Positions 6,041 to 7,937 of a stretch of 7,937 nucleotides of DNA are shown here, one piece after another. The notes beneath the pieces were generated by a model, which saw only the letters and a program-made list of their open reading frames with translations, was not told where the DNA came from and did not search any database. Source of the DNA: HGM13006 sp964527315. Lineage in GTDB: Bacteria; Bacillota; Clostridia; Oscillospirales; Oscillospiraceae. Numbering within the stretch: the stretch's first letter is position 1; each line of letters begins with the position of its first letter. The stretch is taken from the NCBI GenBank assembly GCA_964527315.1, contig CAZGOQ010000101.1, positions 1 to 7,937 on the forward strand. The letters are read 5' to 3'. The position numbers were made by a program, and so were the translations under genes.

Positions 6041-6849
6041 CTCGACGCCTCCTTTTCACGCTTGCCGGAGTTCTTTCCGCTTCGCTTGCTCTCGTCAGAC
6101 TGTGCATAATAGCCATAGCCGTAGCCGTAGCGGGAGCTGCGCTTTTCATTCAGCAGGTCTGGGACAGCGGCCAGCAGTGGTATCTCCCTAAAGTTCTCCA
6201 GGAGATAATCCTCGCCATGGATCGTTGTATCCACCAGGAACTGCAGGAAAATCACCGCAGCACTCAGAACGAAGCCAATTACAATTCCGATCAATGTGTT
6301 CTTCGTAATATTGGGAGATGCCGGTGCTTTGGGTACCACCGCATAATCCACGATTTGCACCGAACTTCCCTCAACGATGGTCGCAATCTGATCCGGAAGT
6401 ATATCTACAATCGTATTGGTGATTTCCGCGCCCTCGATGGGGTCCGCATCTGTGACCGTGATCTGAAGGACACCGGTATTGTTGACTGCACCCGCCGAGA
6501 CCATTTCCTCCAGTTCATCATAGGTGTACGGAAGATTCTCTTTCTCGATCACCGTTTCCAGCGTCAGCCGGCTGTGCAGGATTACTGCGTATGTATCAAT
6601 CAAGCTCTGGGACGCGGTCAAGTCACCGCTTGAGATACTGACCTTTGTATTACCCAAAGAAACAGAGCTGTTATTGACATACAGCATCGCTGAGGCCTCA
6701 TAGAGCGGCGTCACCAGAAAATACGAACACGAAAACGCTAAGGCTCCCCCAATCACCATCACAAGGACAATTGCCCAGGCCTTGTGCCACAGTGTTTTGA
6801 ATAATTTCAGCAAATCTATCTCATCATAATCCTGTTTCTTGTTTTCCAT
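6037..6849 (-). CDS. cpsC: CpsC/YveK-family chain-length determinant, membrane adaptor of the tyrosine kinase
   Basis: This Wzz-like co-polymerase spans the membrane twice and activates CpsD. The 270-residue product has an N-terminal Wzz segment (YDEIDLLKLFKTLWHK, 8-23), TM1 (about 24-45), an extracellular loop of about 140 residues, the proline motif VVPKAPASPN (171-180) before TM2, and TM2 (about 185-207). The cytoplasmic tail of about 60 residues is longer than in pneumococcal CpsC. It carries a YGYGYGYY cluster (Tyr241, 243, 245, 247, 248) and a Lys/Arg/Ser-rich end. Such tyrosine clusters usually belong to the kinase, so CpsD may phosphorylate its adaptor. AAGGAG (6867-6862) is 12 nt before the start. 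This gene heads the conserved cps module. Confidence 0.93.
   Translation of the reverse strand: MENKKQDYDEIDLLKLFKTLWHKAWAIVLVMVIGGALAFSCSYFLVTPLYEASAMLYVNNSSVSLGNTKVSISSGDLTASQSLIDTYAVILHSRLTLETVIEKENLPYTYDELEEMVSAGAVNNTGVLQITVTDADPIEGAEITNTIVDILPDQIATIVEGSSVQIVDYAVVPKAPASPNITKNTLIGIVIGFVLSAAVIFLQFLVDTTIHGEDYLLENFREIPLLAAVPDLLNEKRSSRYGYGYGYYAQSDESKRSGKNSGKREKEASR
6106..6129 (-). repeat. Short tandem repeat encoding the YGYGYGYY tract of CpsC
   Basis: The minus strand reads TACGGC TACGGC TATGGC TATTAT, hexamer units that keep the frame whatever their number. Copy-number slippage would lengthen or shorten the tyrosine cluster without breaking cpsC. The codons are partly diversified (TAC/TAT), which limits slippage. 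Confidence 0.6.
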
Positions 6850-6969
6850 ACTTTAAAATAACTCCTTGCGTAATTTGTTTTACATCCTGCTCTATCGCAT
6901 TGCAGCAAATCTGCGTTGCGGGCAGCTCCGCTTTTTCTATTTCCATAACCAGCGCCAGTGCCAAACAAA
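6850..6969. other. Intergenic gap between the zinc-ribbon gene and cpsC
   Basis: The 120 bp contain the cpsC ribosome binding site (6867-6862) and no hairpin followed by T-run, so no terminator for the zinc-ribbon gene was seen. A cpsC promoter would be expected here. The best candidates (TTGGCA near 6961, and TTGCTG with TGTAAA downstream) are too weak to call. Read-through from the zinc-ribbon gene into the cps genes is therefore possible. Confidence 0.5.
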
Positions 6970-7860
6970 TTATGAATTTCGTTTCCGTATTTTGACCGTT
7001 CCCGCGCAAACGGGGCATCCGGCCTTCTTTGCGCCGCACCTGGAATAGATCACGGCCTGCCATACATGCCCTGCATCACACTGCCACCAGACCTTTTTGT
7101 TGGACCCCGGTGTGACCATCTCCGGTGTCAGCTCTCCATTCAGAGGCTGATACCACTGTTTTGCAATTTCAGGCAGCCGGGTCGCCAAATCGTTAAATCC
7201 GGCCAGAACCTTTTTCCCCGCACAATAGGGACAGCCGCTTCCCCAAAGGGTCCTTGCTGCAACGGCCGCCTGCCATGCATGTTCGCGCCGGCAGCACCAC
7301 CACACCCGGCGATTGCTAAACGGGGAAATGGATTCCGGCGTCAGCGTGCCATTCTTATCGGGATGCCACTGAGCCGCCACCTCAGGGAAACGGCTCGCCA
7401 GATCATTCTCTCCGGCAACAATCACTTTCCCAGCGCAAACGGGGCATCCGGCGCCATCCAGCGTCCGCGACACAATCGAAGCCTGCCAGGAATGTCCCCT
7501 TTCGCAGAGCCACCAGACCTTCTTATGACTGCCCGCCAGCACCTGAGAGGGGGTAACCTCCCCATTCTTGGAGGGATGCCACTGTCCGGCAATATCCGGA
7601 TGCAGCGTCAGAAGATCGTTTTCCCCGGCGAACACTTTCCTGTTGGTGCAGAAGGGACATCCTACGCCGTAAGCCCGGGATTTCACCTCGGCCTGCCAGG
7701 AATGCCCCTCTTCGCAGAGCCACCAGGCTTTCACTTTACTCCCGAAGGAAACATCGCGAGGCGTTAATCGCCCGTTCCGCCGAAAGTCCCACTGACAAAG
7801 CAGCTTCTGTTTTTCGGTTCTCTGGCAGAAATCGTACAGTGTCTCACGCACCCCGCTCAT
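6970..7860 (-). CDS. Zinc-ribbon repeat protein (DUF4379-like, four repeats)
   Basis: The 296-residue product has four tandem units of about 70 residues. Each runs roughly as QWxxxxNGxLTPxxVxxGSxxKVWWxCxxGHxWQAxVxxRxxGxGCPxCA, with inter-repeat text such as AGENDLASRFPEVAAQWHP. Putative zinc ligands are Cys49/His53/Cys68/Cys71, Cys119/His123/Cys139/Cys142, Cys190/His194/Cys210/Cys213 and Cys261/His265/Cys282/Cys285. In repeat 3 the GH becomes EH, but the ligands remain. This matches the DUF4379 'probable zinc-ribbon' family, whose function is not established; nucleic-acid binding is a guess. There is no signal peptide or membrane helix. The frame could begin five codons earlier (7875), but GAGGAAGG (7870-7863) sits just before the chosen ATG. 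It is transcribed toward the cps genes. A regulatory link to them is unproven, and it may simply be a neighbour. Confidence 0.87.
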   Translation of the reverse strand: MSGVRETLYDFCQRTEKQKLLCQWDFRRNGRLTPRDVSFGSKVKAWWLCEEGHSWQAEVKSRAYGVGCPFCTNRKVFAGENDLLTLHPDIAGQWHPSKNGEVTPSQVLAGSHKKVWWLCERGHSWQASIVSRTLDGAGCPVCAGKVIVAGENDLASRFPEVAAQWHPDKNGTLTPESISPFSNRRVWWCCRREHAWQAAVAARTLWGSGCPYCAGKKVLAGFNDLATRLPEIAKQWYQPLNGELTPEMVTPGSNKKVWWQCDAGHVWQAVIYSRCGAKKAGCPVCAGTVKIRKRNS

Positions 7861-7862
7861 GC

Positions 7863-7870
7863 CCTTCCTC
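7863..7870 (-). promoter_or_regulatory. Ribosome binding site deciding the zinc-ribbon start
   Basis: GAGGAAGG ends 2 nt before the ATG at 7860-7858; its AGGA core is 5 nt away. The upstream ATG at 7875 has no purine-rich site. Six bases overlapping this site can pair with the loop of the leader hairpin at 7895-7921. Confidence 0.7.
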
Positions 7871-7894
7871 AGCATGAGACAAAATGTTTATTTT

Positions 7895-7921
7895 GTGGAT
7901 ATTTCCGCTGAGAATATCCAC
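7895..7921 (-). promoter_or_regulatory. Inverted repeat in the leader of the zinc-ribbon gene
   Basis: GTGGATATT and AATATCCAC form a perfect 9-bp inverted repeat around a 9-nt spacer. It is followed on the minus strand by AAAATAAACATTTT, a second weak palindrome, not a U-run, so it is not a terminator for this direction. It could be an operator for a dimeric repressor or an RNA stem-loop. In RNA the loop bases CTCAGC (7912-7907) complement GCTGAG (7873-7868) at the ribosome binding site. No promoter could be assigned in the 16 bases left before the window edge. Confidence 0.55.
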
Positions 7922-7937
7922 ACCATATTTAGGATAA

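Noticed and set aside
6824..6946. A possible 40-residue small ORF beginning MEIEKAELPATQ between the zinc-ribbon gene and cpsC
   Set aside because: No ribosome binding site precedes it, it overlaps the cpsC start out of frame, and it resembles nothing I know.
7066..7767. A 233-residue plus-strand open frame opposite the zinc-ribbon gene
   Set aside because: It is a shadow frame that inherits its repetitiveness from the zinc-ribbon repeats.
7861..7937. CRISPR or other repeat array at the right edge
   Set aside because: There is one inverted repeat only, with no regularly spaced repeats or spacers.

Overview
All genes read on the minus strand, so the locus runs from the right end of the window to the left. 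The gene set is the start of a Gram-positive capsule or exopolysaccharide locus: a CpsC/CpsD/CpsB phosphoregulatory module, a class B sortase, a sortase-anchored surface protein, an LCP-type polymer ligase, a polyprenyl-phosphate sugar transferase and two glycosyltransferases. The mid-range base composition, clear AGGAGG-type ribosome binding sites, the sortase/SPxTG pair and the YveK/CapB/PHP-phosphatase arrangement suggest a Clostridia-class Firmicute, perhaps a gut Oscillospiraceae or Lachnospiraceae relative. That assignment is an inference; nothing in the window fixes the genus.

Layout in transcription order. A leader with a 9-bp inverted repeat (7895-7921) precedes a protein of four CxxxH...CPxC zinc-ribbon repeats (7860-6970). 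After a 120-bp gap come cpsC (6849-6037) and cpsD (6040-5345), which overlap by 4 nt. Next are cpsB (5306-4590), then srtB 10 nt later (4579-3710), an SPQTG-anchored acidic surface protein (3672-2875), an LCP protein (2826-1765) and a short-form sugar-1-phosphate transferase (1733-1017). A rho-independent terminator at 970-999 closes this group. Beyond it lie a glycosyltransferase cut off at 129 residues (866-477), a 220-bp stretch with no recognisable gene (257-476), and the first 85 residues of a second, DUF1972-type glycosyltransferase that runs off the left edge (256-1).

Likely teamwork: the sugar transferase loads the first sugar phosphate onto undecaprenyl phosphate and the glycosyltransferases extend it. 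CpsC and the CpsD kinase, opposed by the CpsB phosphatase, tune export and chain length, and the LCP protein attaches the finished polymer to the wall. The sortase probably anchors the neighbouring SPQTG protein, so polymer attachment and protein attachment sit in one transcription unit.

The most notable points are: a tyrosine cluster on the tail of CpsC while CpsD has almost none; the sortase/substrate pair inside the capsule operon; the truncated glycosyltransferase just past the terminator; strong hairpins between the SPQTG gene and the LCP gene; and the zinc-ribbon repeat protein with a structured leader at the head of the locus. No clearly new system is proven here.
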